A stretch of DNA of 64,000 nucleotides from Paenibacillus sp. RC67 (GCF_030020805.1 NZ_CP125098.1:448001-512000), one strand, 5' to 3'. Shown: positions 34,935-44,279, counted from the first letter of the stretch. Program-made: numbers and translations. The notes: a model not told the origin generated them from the sequence alone.

Positions 34935-35146
34935 AATCTGTAGAAAGCCTGTTTCTTCGAGAAATTTGCTATATGGGTAGGTGAGGTATGCCTCGGAGGA
35001 GCGAAAGCGTCCGCCTTTGTTCTTGGGAAATCCCCGCCGTAAAGCGAATAAATTGAAAATTTCCCAAGAACAACAGCGGCTGGAGTGGCGTACCTCACCG
35101 AAGTATACTAGCAAGATTTCAATTCTTACAGGTTTCTCGTCGATCG
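34935..35146 (+). repeat. Imperfect-palindrome repeat element, copy B
   Basis: Contains GGTGAGGTATGCCTCGGAGGAGCG, TCCGCCTTTGTTCTTGGG, an AT-rich centre, AATTTCCCAAGAACAACAGCGGC and GTACCTCACC, closely matching copy C and the reverse complement of copy A. The two halves are inverted repeats of each other (TTCTTGGGAAAT against ATTTCCCAAGAA). It lies between the convergent ends of dinB-like 2 and the EamA gene. The 34857-35172 gap holds only this element and its flanking hairpins. Confidence 0.88.
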
Positions 35147-35172
35147 GAAGAACCTCCAAGGTTCTTCTTTTT
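35147..35172 (+). terminator. Right hairpin of repeat copy B
   Basis: GAAGAACC and GGTTCTTC pair over 8 bp and are followed by T7. Its stem sequence is shared with the left hairpin at 34910-34934 with a different loop, and the flanking bases are an inverted match, so both hairpins are part of one symmetrical structure. Confidence 0.8.
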
Positions 35173-36162
35173 TTACGCTCCAAGCTCTTTCGAACTTGAG
35201 GTAGCCGGAGACTCTCCGAGAGACCTTCTTGGCGAGTAAGTGCCGATAACAATGCCCAGGGTCGTCAATACGAAGGCCAGCATATGAATCCAGTGAATCT
35301 GCTCGCCCAGGAACAGTACGGCCCCGATCATGCTGGCAAACGGCATGCCATTGATAAACATGGACGTTTTATTGGCACCCAGCAGCTTGATACCATGGTT
35401 CCAGCCGAGCGTTCCGAGAGAAGAGGCCACCCATGCGGATAAAAGCATGACAACCCAGCCCATGCCTGAGAAATGAACTTCCTGGTATGCAGTCGGTCCA
35501 TATTTAACGAAAGCTCCGACATTAAGGAAAATCCCGCCGATCAAGGTAGAGTAGGCGGTCGTAACAAGAGTAGGGATATTGGTGGAGGCAATCGTTTTGA
35601 TCAACAGCCCTCCGACGACATAGCCGAGCATCGATAACAACATAATCAGATCTCCCCAGCCGGACACTTCGACAGAGGAGCCAGCGCTGTTGGACAGCAC
35701 TACGATAACTACACCGGAGAAGCCTGCCAATATACCAAGCAGCAGCCGGAGGCTCATCTTTTCGCCGACGAAAATAGCGGCTAACAGAGCCGTCGTGAGC
35801 GGATTCAGTCCGAGAATGAGCGATGCATTCGTTGCTGTCGTCATTGCCACACCCGAAGCAAGGAACAGCTGGTGCATAAAGATGGATGTAAGGCCGATCA
35901 GCACTAACAGAACCCATTGTTTTGCAGTAGGCTTATACCACCCGTATTTGCTTATCACAAATGGAAGCAGTGCCAGACCTGCAAGCGGCATTCTGACTGC
36001 GGCCACTAGGAAAGGCGGAGAAAATTCGGTCAAAAATTTGACCATGACAATATTAAGGCCCCATGAAATAACGACAAAGGCCAGAATGGAATAAATCCAT
36101 CGGTTAGCGGTTCCCACAAAGTTTGCTCCCATCTTGAAGTAGAGACATTTTCCACGAAACAT
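35173..36162 (-). CDS. EamA family (DMT superfamily) transporter
   Basis: 329 residues, ten predicted membrane helices in two EamA repeats (first ~14-145, second ~165-300). Relatives export amino acids or metabolites. The start is unsure: ATG 36162 has a weak GGGAAAGAG site, and ATG 36132 (MGANFVGTANRW) has none. The C-terminal ~20 residues are polar and Ser-rich. The stop abuts the right hairpin of repeat B. Confidence 0.88.
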   Translation of the reverse strand: MFRGKCLYFKMGANFVGTANRWIYSILAFVVISWGLNIVMVKFLTEFSPPFLVAAVRMPLAGLALLPFVISKYGWYKPTAKQWVLLVLIGLTSIFMHQLFLASGVAMTTATNASLILGLNPLTTALLAAIFVGEKMSLRLLLGILAGFSGVVIVVLSNSAGSSVEVSGWGDLIMLLSMLGYVVGGLLIKTIASTNIPTLVTTAYSTLIGGIFLNVGAFVKYGPTAYQEVHFSGMGWVVMLLSAWVASSLGTLGWNHGIKLLGANKTSMFINGMPFASMIGAVLFLGEQIHWIHMLAFVLTTLGIVIGTYSPRRSLGESPATSSSKELGA

Positions 36163-36244
36163 CTTCTCTTTCCCATTAAAGCACAGATTGTTCAGAAGGG
36201 AAATCCTCGAGTAGCAGCGTAAACCGGAGCAAATCTAAGATAAC

Positions 36245-37219
36245 TCATTTTCCTCTGTAGATAGGAGCGATAAGATCGATTCGATTGGTCCAGATGCCCC
36301 CGGTGTAATCAGTAGGTAGGCGCTGCACGTCCTCTGGCGTATCGAATCCTTGTGAGAATTCTGATCCATCCCCTCCAACCACGATAACCCGAGTATTGGC
36401 TTTATCCATACGGTCGAGAAAACGATTCGGCCATCCCCACAGCCACGGGACAAACTTCTCCGGTATATGTATTTGGCTATGCTCCATAGACGATGGAATA
36501 AAACCTGTCCAACCAAGCGCCTCGTAAGTGAGTAAGGAACGGATGAGAGAGGCTTTGGACATCGTTCGTAATTGAGGCATCTGTTCCTTAACGGCAGCAA
36601 CCGGTTGGTCCCCGCCATATACGGTTAATTGCTCAAGGCGGCTGGTCGGCAATGACTGCAAGTACTGGGCGAGCAGAGCTCCTTCATTGGCGTCATTGCT
36701 TTTGATATGTATAAGAAAGGAACGATCTGGAAAGGTCCCAAGTACATCGTCGAGGGTAGGCATTTGCTGAACGCCTTTTCCCCGGAACGGAAAAGTAATG
36801 CCACCATCGGCTGTATAGCCGTATCCGATATCCAGCGCTTGCAGCTCCGCTGCGGTATGATCTCTGGTTACCCCGGTGCCGTTTGTGCGGCAATCCAGTG
36901 TCCAGTCGTGGAATACAACGAACCGATTGTCTTTGGTAGGTTGTACATCGAACTCCACGATGTCGGCTCCTTCTCTGAAAGCGGCGTTGATGGAGGCAAT
37001 CGTATTTTCCAGATAGGGATACTCCGGTGGGTAGATACGCTCGGCGGTACAGGTATCATTGGTGATTCCCTCCATATGAAAGGTTTGGGCAAGTCCGCGG
37101 TGCGCCAGCAGCAGCGGAGCTCCGTCGCGTTTGGAGGCAAATCTGGAGCTGTTCGTGACATATATTAATGCGGCAGCCACTAGCAGTATGGCAATGACTT
37201 TTCGTCTTGTAATTCTCAT
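36245..37219 (-). CDS. Glycerophosphodiester phosphodiesterase family protein, membrane-anchored
   Basis: 324 residues from ATG 37219. One N-terminal hydrophobic segment (signal anchor, residues 8-25), then a GDPD TIM-barrel: LLAHRGLAQTF, ENTIASINAAFREGADIVEFDVQPTKDNRFVVFHDWTLD carry the metal and catalytic residues (His, Glu, Asp, His). It hydrolyses glycerophosphodiesters outside the membrane, releasing glycerol-3-phosphate. An insert between the HRG and ENT motifs is longer than usual. Monocistronic. Confidence 0.9.
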   Translation of the reverse strand: MRITRRKVIAILLVAAALIYVTNSSRFASKRDGAPLLLAHRGLAQTFHMEGITNDTCTAERIYPPEYPYLENTIASINAAFREGADIVEFDVQPTKDNRFVVFHDWTLDCRTNGTGVTRDHTAAELQALDIGYGYTADGGITFPFRGKGVQQMPTLDDVLGTFPDRSFLIHIKSNDANEGALLAQYLQSLPTSRLEQLTVYGGDQPVAAVKEQMPQLRTMSKASLIRSLLTYEALGWTGFIPSSMEHSQIHIPEKFVPWLWGWPNRFLDRMDKANTRVIVVGGDGSEFSQGFDTPEDVQRLPTDYTGGIWTNRIDLIAPIYRGK

Positions 37220-37395
37220 GCAATATACCCCCGTGAACGGAATCATTGTGTGTTAGCAGCACTTGACTGCTCCTATATCTAGCATAGGCTCTCTGAAGCA
37301 AGGCTACAATGTAAGGACTATGACATGTGAATGATAAAACTCCCGTAAGCATGGTAGTCGCCCTTTTTGCTAGGGGAGCTTGATTGAAATTAAAT

Positions 37396-37423
37396 AGACC
37401 GCCCTCTTGTAGAGGAACGGTCT
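37396..37423 (-). terminator. Terminator of the GNAT-small protein operon
   Basis: On the minus strand AGACCGTTCCTCT and AGAGGGCGGTCT pair with mismatches and are followed by ATTTAATTT. It lies 10 nt after the stop of the small gene at 37434, which supports that gene being the real end of the operon. Confidence 0.6.
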
Positions 37424-37433
37424 GTTCTGATGT

Positions 37434-37574
37434 TTAACCCTGAGGATATTTAACGGCTTTAACTTCATACACGCTGCTTTTGGAGCTTAGGACAAATTCC
37501 GATTTGCCATGTTCCCGCTCTCTTCTGTGGCCTTCGAGGTGCGGTTTATTGATAATGATATTAATAAAACTCAT
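37434..37574 (-). CDS. Small hypothetical protein coupled to the GNAT gene (46 residues)
   Basis: The ATG overlaps the stop of the upstream GNAT gene as ATGA, the classic arrangement for translational coupling. The peptide begins MSFINIIINKPHLEG, is rich in charged residues (HRREREHGK), and ends VYEVKAVKYPQG. No homologue is recalled. A terminator follows 10 nt after the stop. There is no strong ribosome binding site, as expected if ribosomes re-initiate. Confidence 0.55.
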   Translation of the reverse strand: MSFINIIINKPHLEGHRREREHGKSEFVLSSKSSVYEVKAVKYPQG

Positions 37575-38386
37575 TGTGGAAAAGTCCATACTGCCCTTGT
37601 CCAAGCCAACTGCATTCCTACTCTCTCCATATTGTTATGGCTGGTGCTGGCAAAGCTCGCCTGAGCTGTTACAAGCTCACAGTCCTCCTTATAAGCTTCA
37701 TGTATGCGCCGCTGGAGAAGCGCGGTTTGCAGTCCTCTTCTCCTGTAGGGAGGAAGAGTAGCAGCCAACGCGCATGAAGCGATTCCACCGCTAATGTGCA
37801 TCGCGGCCACAGCAGCCGGAATCCCGTCAGTGTAAGCAAGAAACAGCTTCCAGCCTGGCCTGTGCAGCAGGCCGATGTTATTGTTGATGAAATGATGCTT
37901 ATGGACAAGGGACATGCCTGAGGCGGCACAATGAACCTCGGCGTATTGGTCAAATTGTGCGCTGTCAGTAATCTCATGAATGTCCACTGAATCAGGAACA
38001 GCAGGCAGCTCTTGGAGCGGAAGGCCGTAAAGCACGGAATGAAAGCCTTCTTGTACCAACCCGTGCTCGGTCAAGCTACTCAACAGCTTGGGGCTGGAAC
38101 CGACCGGGGATATATCGACTTGCGGCTTCCTATCTCTTTCTCGGTAAAAGGCTGCTATATCCCCAACCTTGCACGTGTCCTCATCGGATAAACCTTTAAC
38201 ACTATTAAATAAACCCCATGGCATCGTTTTAATATAAAAGCCGGTAGTGCTGCCGAAGGTGCGAATTTCAACGCCTTCCGGATTGCCGGCCCGTTCGGCG
38301 ATAGAGCTGATTCTTGAACGGAAGTAGTCGATTTCGGCCTGCTGAAGACGCCTGGCAAGCGTTTCTGACATTATGGGCAATTTCAC
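37571..38386 (-). CDS. GNAT family N-acetyltransferase
   Basis: 271 residues. The C-terminal half holds the GNAT core: acetyl-CoA pyrophosphate-binding segment LPPYRRRGLQTALLQRRIHEA (Q/R-x-x-G-x-G/A variant), preceded by the beta strand GIASCALAATL. The N-terminal ~140 residues are a degenerate GNAT-like half, as in two-domain acetyltransferases. Acceptor unknown. Its stop overlaps the start of a small downstream gene. Confidence 0.85.
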   Translation of the reverse strand: MKLPIMSETLARRLQQAEIDYFRSRISSIAERAGNPEGVEIRTFGSTTGFYIKTMPWGLFNSVKGLSDEDTCKVGDIAAFYRERDRKPQVDISPVGSSPKLLSSLTEHGLVQEGFHSVLYGLPLQELPAVPDSVDIHEITDSAQFDQYAEVHCAASGMSLVHKHHFINNNIGLLHRPGWKLFLAYTDGIPAAVAAMHISGGIASCALAATLPPYRRRGLQTALLQRRIHEAYKEDCELVTAQASFASTSHNNMERVGMQLAWTRAVWTFPQ

Positions 38387-38567
38387 GCTAGATGCCTCCT
38401 GTTCTTGTTCATGGGTTTTATTCCCTTTTCTATTAATATATCATTAAAATAACAGGAAAACGGATTCCGCTGATTGAATTTATAATATAGAAGAAACGCT
38501 GGTATAAGATATGCACGTACAAGGACGGGCGATGATCCGTTGTTTCCAGTACAAAGGAGTGAATGAA

Positions 38568-39155
38568 ATGGAACCATTGTTTTTCGCATCCCCAGCTGAA
38601 TTTCGCACCTGGCTTGAGGAGAATCATGATAAAGCTCAACAGCTGCAGGTGGGTTTCTATAAAAAAGGCTCCGGAAAGCCAAGTATTACTTGGCCGGAGT
38701 CGGTAGACGAAGCGCTGTGCTTCGGATGGATCGATGGCGTACGCAAAGGAATCGATGAGGAAAGTTATACGATCCGATTCACGCCCCGCAAGCGGGGGAG
38801 CATTTGGAGCGCCGTTAACGTTCAGAAGATGGAGGAGCTGACGAAGCTTGGGAAGATGCTTCCGGAGGGACTCCGGGCCTTTGCCGAACGGAAGGAAGAT
38901 CAAACCGCGATTTACTCCTACGAGCAAGAGAAACCAGCGGAGCTGGGAGACGCCTATGAGGCTGTGTTTCGCGCCAATGAGAAGGCGTGGGCTTATTTTC
39001 AGCAGAAGCCTCCCTCTTACCGGAAGACGGCCATTCACTGGGTTGCCAGTGCGAAGAAAGAGGAGACCCGGCTTAAACGGCTTCACGAGCTCATTGCTGA
39101 ATCCGAGCAGGGTGAGGTGCATCCGCGCTGGAAGTGGAAGAGCAAGTCGGAATAA
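38568..39155 (+). CDS. YdeI/OmpD-associated family protein
   Basis: 195 residues from the ATG after AAAGGAGTG. It has the family core EALCFGWIDGVRKGIDEESYTIRFTPRKRGSIWSAVN split over residues 48-85, and ends in a basic WKWKSKSE tail. The family has been linked to resistance to antimicrobial peptides in a few bacteria, but its biochemistry is unknown. Its stop is adjacent to the end of the convergent DUF2306 gene. Confidence 0.85.
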   Translation: MEPLFFASPAEFRTWLEENHDKAQQLQVGFYKKGSGKPSITWPESVDEALCFGWIDGVRKGIDEESYTIRFTPRKRGSIWSAVNVQKMEELTKLGKMLPEGLRAFAERKEDQTAIYSYEQEKPAELGDAYEAVFRANEKAWAYFQQKPPSYRKTAIHWVASAKKEETRLKRLHELIAESEQGEVHPRWKWKSKSE

Positions 39156-39803
39156 TCAAGCTGTTAGTGATTTGCTAACTGCTTTCTTACGGGACAAGCG
39201 GATCAGCACCTCGATAAAGATCAAATTGCCAATCCAGCACATCCAGGCGGATAACCTGTAGGGAGGCTCCAATGGACCTCCGAATAGAGGCGTGAGCGTT
39301 ATTAGCCATACGCGGAACGTAACTGCGGCTAATGTGAGAGCGTAGCTGCGCAGCATCCATTCCCTATGAGCCTGAATTTGCTTATTCACTGCTTTTCTAA
39401 CGGCAACCCAAGTAGAGAGTACCCACAGAACGTCTAGTACAAAGAAGCCCAATCCCGCCATCCAGCCGCCCGTGGCGAATATGGATAAATAAATGCTTAT
39501 CAATCCGCTCGCTGTAATGGAGAGCACGTACGTATAGCCCAGTATCCGATGGCGGCGAATCCCTTTTCTTTTAGGCTGAATGAATAATTGAAAAGGCCCG
39601 ATAGCTACGGCCAAACAGGCCGATACGATATGCAAGTAAAGCACATAAATCCAAGGGGAATAGTGAAAATCCGGTTTTCTCAGCTTTTGAGTTATTAGCC
39701 CTGCTTTATGGGGGTCTGCAAATCCATACTGCATAATGACATAGGCAAGCAGAACAAACGCTAAGAAGGAAACGACCAAACGAATGGATACTTTTTTAAA
39801 CAT
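39156..39803 (-). CDS. DUF2306 family membrane protein
   Basis: 215 residues with about six membrane helices. Family features are the His in LYLHIVSACLAVAIGPFQLF, the KGIRRHRILGYTYV segment, and AHREWMLRSYALTLAAVTFRVW. The conserved histidines suggest a heme- or metal-binding membrane protein, but no function is known. It ends adjacent to the YdeI-like gene, with no terminator between. Confidence 0.82.
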   Translation of the reverse strand: MFKKVSIRLVVSFLAFVLLAYVIMQYGFADPHKAGLITQKLRKPDFHYSPWIYVLYLHIVSACLAVAIGPFQLFIQPKRKGIRRHRILGYTYVLSITASGLISIYLSIFATGGWMAGLGFFVLDVLWVLSTWVAVRKAVNKQIQAHREWMLRSYALTLAAVTFRVWLITLTPLFGGPLEPPYRLSAWMCWIGNLIFIEVLIRLSRKKAVSKSLTA

Positions 39804-39918
39804 GTGAGGCTCACTCCTCTATTATTATTATTGCAATACAAGACGATGATCTTGAAGTGGCACCCTTCATTTTTTTGGAAATTATTTTTTTACTATACAT
39901 AGATTGGAGCGAGATATC

Positions 39919-40491
39919 ATGGGACAAATCCTGTGTTTTATATCTGAGGATTTTGCGGACTTTGAGATCACATTAGCCTTCCATAAAATAAAAAATGTGG
40001 GCAAAAAAGAAGTGTTGTGCGTTGGGTATGAGCATGATCAGGTGGTCAGCGAATCCGGCCTAGTGTACAAGCCTAACGTGACTCTAAAAGAGGCTATGGA
40101 GCTGAAGGAAGTGGAAGGACTCGTTATTCCAGGCGGCCCGATACGCAATCAAGGGCAGGAGCTGACTGAGTTAATACGCAAGCTGGACAAGGAGCAAAAG
40201 CTTCTTGCAGCCATCTGCAACGGTCCGCAATATTTGGGCAGATCTGGTATTTTAGCGAACAGGAAATTTACGACTTCTTGCTCTATAGAGCGAATACAGC
40301 AACTGGGCGTCGACGACCCGTTTCCGCGTGAGCATTACGTCGAGCAGCGAGCGGTGAGAGATGGGCATGTCATTACGGCGAAGGGCCGGGCCTTTGTGGA
40401 TTTCTCCTTCGAGCTGTTTGACTATTTGAATCTATATGAAGGAAAGAGGGCGGAGCGGGATCAGCTGTTCAGAGACATTATGGATCGCTAA
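39919..40491 (+). CDS. DJ-1/PfpI family protein
   Basis: 190 residues from ATG 39919 (GGAGCG upstream). Class I glutamine amidotransferase-like fold with the nucleophile elbow AAICNGPQYLG (the usual motif is AICHGP, so the residue after Cys is Asn rather than His) and GLVIPGGP. Possible roles are glyoxalase/deglycase, amidase or chaperone; the Cys-His change argues against classic protease-like activity. A GNAT gene follows after 45 bp, probably in the same transcript. Confidence 0.85.
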   Translation: MGQILCFISEDFADFEITLAFHKIKNVGKKEVLCVGYEHDQVVSESGLVYKPNVTLKEAMELKEVEGLVIPGGPIRNQGQELTELIRKLDKEQKLLAAICNGPQYLGRSGILANRKFTTSCSIERIQQLGVDDPFPREHYVEQRAVRDGHVITAKGRAFVDFSFELFDYLNLYEGKRAERDQLFRDIMDR

Positions 40492-40536
40492 GGAGTGAAC
40501 CGCACTACCGAACAAGAACCGATGAAGGAGAACGAT

Positions 40537-40989
40537 ATGAACATTAGAGAATTACAAGTCAACGAACCGTATCCGATGGAACTGCTGCTGTTGGCGGACC
40601 CAGAAGAGAGCGTTATTCAAACCTATATTAAACGATGCCGCTGTTATGTGATGGAACTCGAAGGGAGCATTGTCGGCGTCATTGCCCTGCTGCCAACCAG
40701 ACCGTTGACGGTTGAGATTATGAACATAGCGGTGCTGGAGACCATGCAAGGACAAGGACTAGGGAAACGCCTGCTGTCGCATGCCATTCAAGCTTCCAAG
40801 GAACTAGGCTTTCGCAGCGTGGAGATAGGGACGGGCAATTCGAGCGTCGGACAGCTGTACTTATACCAGAAATCCGGATTTCGAATCATTGGCGTGGATG
40901 CGGACTATTTTGTCCGAAACTATGAGGAGCCTATATATGAGAACGGCCTTCAGTGTAGAGATATGATCCGGTTGAAGCAGGAGCTGTAA
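40537..40989 (+). CDS. GNAT family N-acetyltransferase
   Basis: 150 residues from the ATG after AAGGAG. Complete GNAT core with MNIAVLETMQGQGLGKRLLSHAI (Q-x-x-G-x-G-K acetyl-CoA loop) and GNSSVGQLYLYQKSGFRIIGVD. Substrate unknown. It lies between the DJ-1-like gene and a two-component system on the same strand, with gaps under 50 bp. Confidence 0.88.
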   Translation: MNIRELQVNEPYPMELLLLADPEESVIQTYIKRCRCYVMELEGSIVGVIALLPTRPLTVEIMNIAVLETMQGQGLGKRLLSHAIQASKELGFRSVEIGTGNSSVGQLYLYQKSGFRIIGVDADYFVRNYEEPIYENGLQCRDMIRLKQEL

Positions 40990-41019
40990 TCAAGTCGGAC
41001 CCCAGAGGTGATGTCGCCC

Positions 41020-42891
41020 TTGCAAGCATGGAACCAAACTGTTGATGCGTTCCAACGGTATGTGCTGCTTCGCAACCGAACGCTAACGGCCAAAATGTTT
41101 TTTTACTCGGCGTTGATCGTCGTTTTTCCGTTGCTGCTTGTAGGGACGATATCGTACCATCGGTCGTCGGAGGTGCTGGAGCAGGAGGCAGGACAGTACA
41201 GCTGGCAAATCATTGAGCAGGTGAAGGCACATGTCGAATATTACGTTCAGGATTTTGAGATCGATACGCTTCGCATCATTAACCATCCCGATATGAACCG
41301 TTTCTTAAAGATGCGGACGATGGAGGAAATGAAGCAGAGCGGAATCCAGACGGATATCGAGCAGGTGTTGAAAAATGCCGCGTACTCCCGTTCGGACATC
41401 AGCAACATCACAGTTATCGTTCACGATGAGCAGGTTATTGACGCCATTGATTACGATAGCCCCTATTCGGCCAAACAGCTGCAGCAGGAGTATTGGTACG
41501 CTTCCATTCCGGAGGACAGCTCACCCAAGCTCATAAGCCGGGTCGTACGGGGAAGAGATCATCAGGAGCAGGTCATATCGATTGTGCGCCGGTTAATTAG
41601 TCCGAATACGCTGGAGCCGATCGGGATTATGATTATGGATGTCAATTTTAAGCGCATACAAGAAATTGCGGAGAAGGTGGCGATCGGACGTACGGGGTTT
41701 CTCTACATCATCGACGCACAGAACCATTATGTGTACCATCCTGATTTACAGCAGGTCGGCAAGCCTGCAAACGGCAAAAGCTTCAACATGATGCTGGATC
41801 AGGAGAGCGGCACGATGACGGATGAAGACAAGCCGCGCAACTTTTTGACGTTCAGCTTATCTCATTATTTGGGCTGGCGTCTTGTCACCTCGATCCCCTA
41901 CTCAGAGCTGACGAACGGTGCCGCGTACATTGGTCGGACGATCTTTTGGACGTTGATTGTTTCTCTTGCTGTTGCTTATTTGCTTGGCATCGGCTTTGCG
42001 GCCAGCCTGGTGAACCCGATCCGTCGGCTGCAGCGTTTTATGAAAAAGGTTGAGGTTGGTGATTTCTCCGGCAAGCTGGAGGTGCACTCGAAGGATGAGC
42101 TGGGCTTGCTAACGCATGGGTTCAATAAGATGGTGGAGAAGCTCGAAGACCTGCTGGAGGAAATCTACTTCACCCGCTTGCGTGAAACGGAGGCTTCCTT
42201 GCGTCAAAAGGAAACGGAGCTGAAAGTGCTGCAATCGCAGATGAATCCGCATTTTTTGTACAATTCTCTGGAAACGCTGCGCGGTATGGCGCTGGATCAG
42301 GATATGGACGATATCGGTTCCATGGCTGCATCGCTTGCCAAGCTGCTGCGTTATAACCTCAAGAATGCTTCTCCGAAGGTAACGCTGCAAGAGGAACTGA
42401 GCTTCTGCGAGGTGTATCTGCGCATTCAGAAGTATCGCTTCGAGGAGAGACTCGAATATGAGCTGGACGTGCCGGATTGGGCATTGGAGCAAAATATCGC
42501 AAAGTTCTCGCTGCAGCCCATTGTGGAAAACAGTATGATCCACGGCATCGAGCCGGGTGTGGGCTTAATGCATATTCGTATTACGGCGGAGCGTGATTCA
42601 GAGCATTCCTTCTGCGTCGTTATATTGGATACCGGTGTTGGCATGTCGGATGAGCAGTTGCAGTACATTCACCGTGATTTGGAAGGGAAGGATGTGCTTG
42701 CTGGGGGAGCGCATATAGGAATTGCGAATGTACATCGGCGAATTGCTTATTTATACGGTCCGACGTTTGGCGTATCGCTGCAAAGTGCGAGCGGGCATGG
42801 AACCGTAGTGCGGATACGGCTTCCTTATATAGAGGCCAGCGAAGAACTGCGGCGGGAACAAGGGGTTCTGATGAAATCATCCGGGCTTTAG
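41020..42891 (+). CDS. Sensor histidine kinase, YesM type
   Basis: About 623 residues. TM1 (~30-50), an extracellular double-Cache (dCache_1-like) sensor to ~300, TM2, HAMP (~325-375), then a His_kinase domain with LQSQMNPHFLYNSLETLRGMA (phospho-acceptor His) and an HATPase domain (FSLQPIVENSMIHGIEPG, DTGVGM, GIANVHRR). The start is uncertain between ATG 41011, which is too close to GAGGTG, and TTG 41020, at better spacing. It is paired with the AraC-type regulator downstream. Such pairs usually sense extracellular nutrients. Confidence 0.9.
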   Translation: MQAWNQTVDAFQRYVLLRNRTLTAKMFFYSALIVVFPLLLVGTISYHRSSEVLEQEAGQYSWQIIEQVKAHVEYYVQDFEIDTLRIINHPDMNRFLKMRTMEEMKQSGIQTDIEQVLKNAAYSRSDISNITVIVHDEQVIDAIDYDSPYSAKQLQQEYWYASIPEDSSPKLISRVVRGRDHQEQVISIVRRLISPNTLEPIGIMIMDVNFKRIQEIAEKVAIGRTGFLYIIDAQNHYVYHPDLQQVGKPANGKSFNMMLDQESGTMTDEDKPRNFLTFSLSHYLGWRLVTSIPYSELTNGAAYIGRTIFWTLIVSLAVAYLLGIGFAASLVNPIRRLQRFMKKVEVGDFSGKLEVHSKDELGLLTHGFNKMVEKLEDLLEEIYFTRLRETEASLRQKETELKVLQSQMNPHFLYNSLETLRGMALDQDMDDIGSMAASLAKLLRYNLKNASPKVTLQEELSFCEVYLRIQKYRFEERLEYELDVPDWALEQNIAKFSLQPIVENSMIHGIEPGVGLMHIRITAERDSEHSFCVVILDTGVGMSDEQLQYIHRDLEGKDVLAGGAHIGIANVHRRIAYLYGPTFGVSLQSASGHGTVVRIRLPYIEASEELRREQGVLMKSSGL

Positions 42892-42944
42892 ACGTATAGT
42901 GTAACTTCATTACTTTGAGGACATAAAAGGGGGCAGGCACATCG

Positions 42945-43715
42945 GTGTATCGCGTTATGCTGATTGATGACGAGCGGTGGGTACGCACTTCCTTAAAAAA
43001 AGTGATAGAGAAGACAGGGCTGCCCTTCAGTGTGGTCAAAGAAGCATCGGACGGATTGGAAGCGTTGGATTGGCTCAATAGCAACGAAGTGGATCTGATC
43101 ATGACCGATGTCAAAATGCCTGTGATGGAAGGACTGCGGTTCGTACAAGAGGTGCGCCAGCATAATCGCGGACAGCCTGTTATTGTTGTGAGCGGCTATG
43201 ATGATTTCCAATATGTGCAGCAGGCGCTCCGCTCGGGCGTGTTCGACTATTTACTGAAGCCGGTGGAGCAAGAGGATATGCGGCTGTGCCTAGCCAAATG
43301 GATGAATCAGCATACGCGACCACAGCATACCGAACCCCCCAAGATTCCAGTAACGCCGCATAAGCTGGAGCAGTCATCTGTTGAGCAGGTGCAGGCTTAT
43401 ATCCATGCCCACCTATCGGGAGAGATTACGTTAACCAAGGCGGCTGCACTCGTTCACCTGAACCCGAGCTATTTGAGTCAGCTGTTCAAGCAGCAGCTAA
43501 ACCGTAATTTCGTCGATTACATCGCCGAGGTGAGGATGCAGGAGGCGAAGCGGCTGTTGAGCGCCACCTCGCTGCGGATCAGTGAAGTAGCCGATCGGGT
43601 GGGCTATTCAGACGTAGCCTACTTCAGCAATACCTTCAAAAAGTGGAACGGCTGCACGCCATCGGAGTACCGGAAAGAGCCGGGGAGAAGCGCGGTTGGG
43701 GGATCGGAGCTTTGA
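42945..43715 (+). CDS. Response regulator with AraC-type DNA-binding domain (YesN type)
   Basis: 256 residues. Receiver domain with the phospho-acceptor Asp in DLIMTDVKMPVM (about residue 52) and Lys in YLLKPVEQED, a linker, then two AraC helix-turn-helix motifs (LTKAAALVHLNPSYLSQLFKQQL; ISEVADRVGYSDVAYFSNTFKK). GTG start. It is the partner of the upstream kinase. The linker is shorter than in most YesN proteins. Confidence 0.92.
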   Translation: MYRVMLIDDERWVRTSLKKVIEKTGLPFSVVKEASDGLEALDWLNSNEVDLIMTDVKMPVMEGLRFVQEVRQHNRGQPVIVVSGYDDFQYVQQALRSGVFDYLLKPVEQEDMRLCLAKWMNQHTRPQHTEPPKIPVTPHKLEQSSVEQVQAYIHAHLSGEITLTKAAALVHLNPSYLSQLFKQQLNRNFVDYIAEVRMQEAKRLLSATSLRISEVADRVGYSDVAYFSNTFKKWNGCTPSEYRKEPGRSAVGGSEL

Positions 43716-43919
43716 AAAAACGGATTTTTTTGGAAGCGCAAATGGGTTTGTCCTAACGATGATTTGTTTTTCATTCGGAAAATTCCCTGTTTTTTGTTAA
43801 AAATTAGGATTGGAAGTCTTTTTAAATAAAGAAATCCGAACGATTGCTTGAAAAAGAGCATTTAATTCAGTATTATTATCTTATATTCGAATCCGATGAC
43901 AGTTTTAGAAGGTGAACCT

Positions 43920-44279
43920 GTGTCCCTAATCGATTCTAATGAATTTAAAAAGAAGCTGTGTCACATCTACAACGAGGTGTCAAAGGAATTGTTCGGATTC
44001 GGCACCACACTGCTTAAAGCATCGATTGAGAACAATATCATCACGTTTCAGGCCCGGCACCGCCGCTCACCGCGGTCTACCGCTTTGGAGGGCGAAGCGC
44101 CGACACTGAAGTACGAGGTTGATTTCTACATGTCGTCGATCTATAAGAAGCGAATCCGTGAAAGGCTAGAGCAGGAGATGGGGCTTTCCATCGAAGCAGT
44201 CCTTAGAGACTATGACCCGCCGACGCAGTGGGCAATAACCAATATTATTTTAGTCGGGAACGACCGTAAAACTGAATAA
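43920..44279 (+). CDS. MpsC/DUF2294-like small protein
   Basis: About 119 residues from a GTG after GAAGGTGA. The segments KLCHIYNEVSKELFGFGT, ARHRRSP and VLRDYDPPTQWAITNIIL resemble DUF2294 (MpsC) proteins, named from a staphylococcal Na+-translocating membrane-potential system, but many relatives are solitary and uncharacterised. No other mps-like gene is near. The preceding 200 bp are AT-rich with no clear promoter. Confidence 0.6.
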   Translation: MSLIDSNEFKKKLCHIYNEVSKELFGFGTTLLKASIENNIITFQARHRRSPRSTALEGEAPTLKYEVDFYMSSIYKKRIRERLEQEMGLSIEAVLRDYDPPTQWAITNIILVGNDRKTE

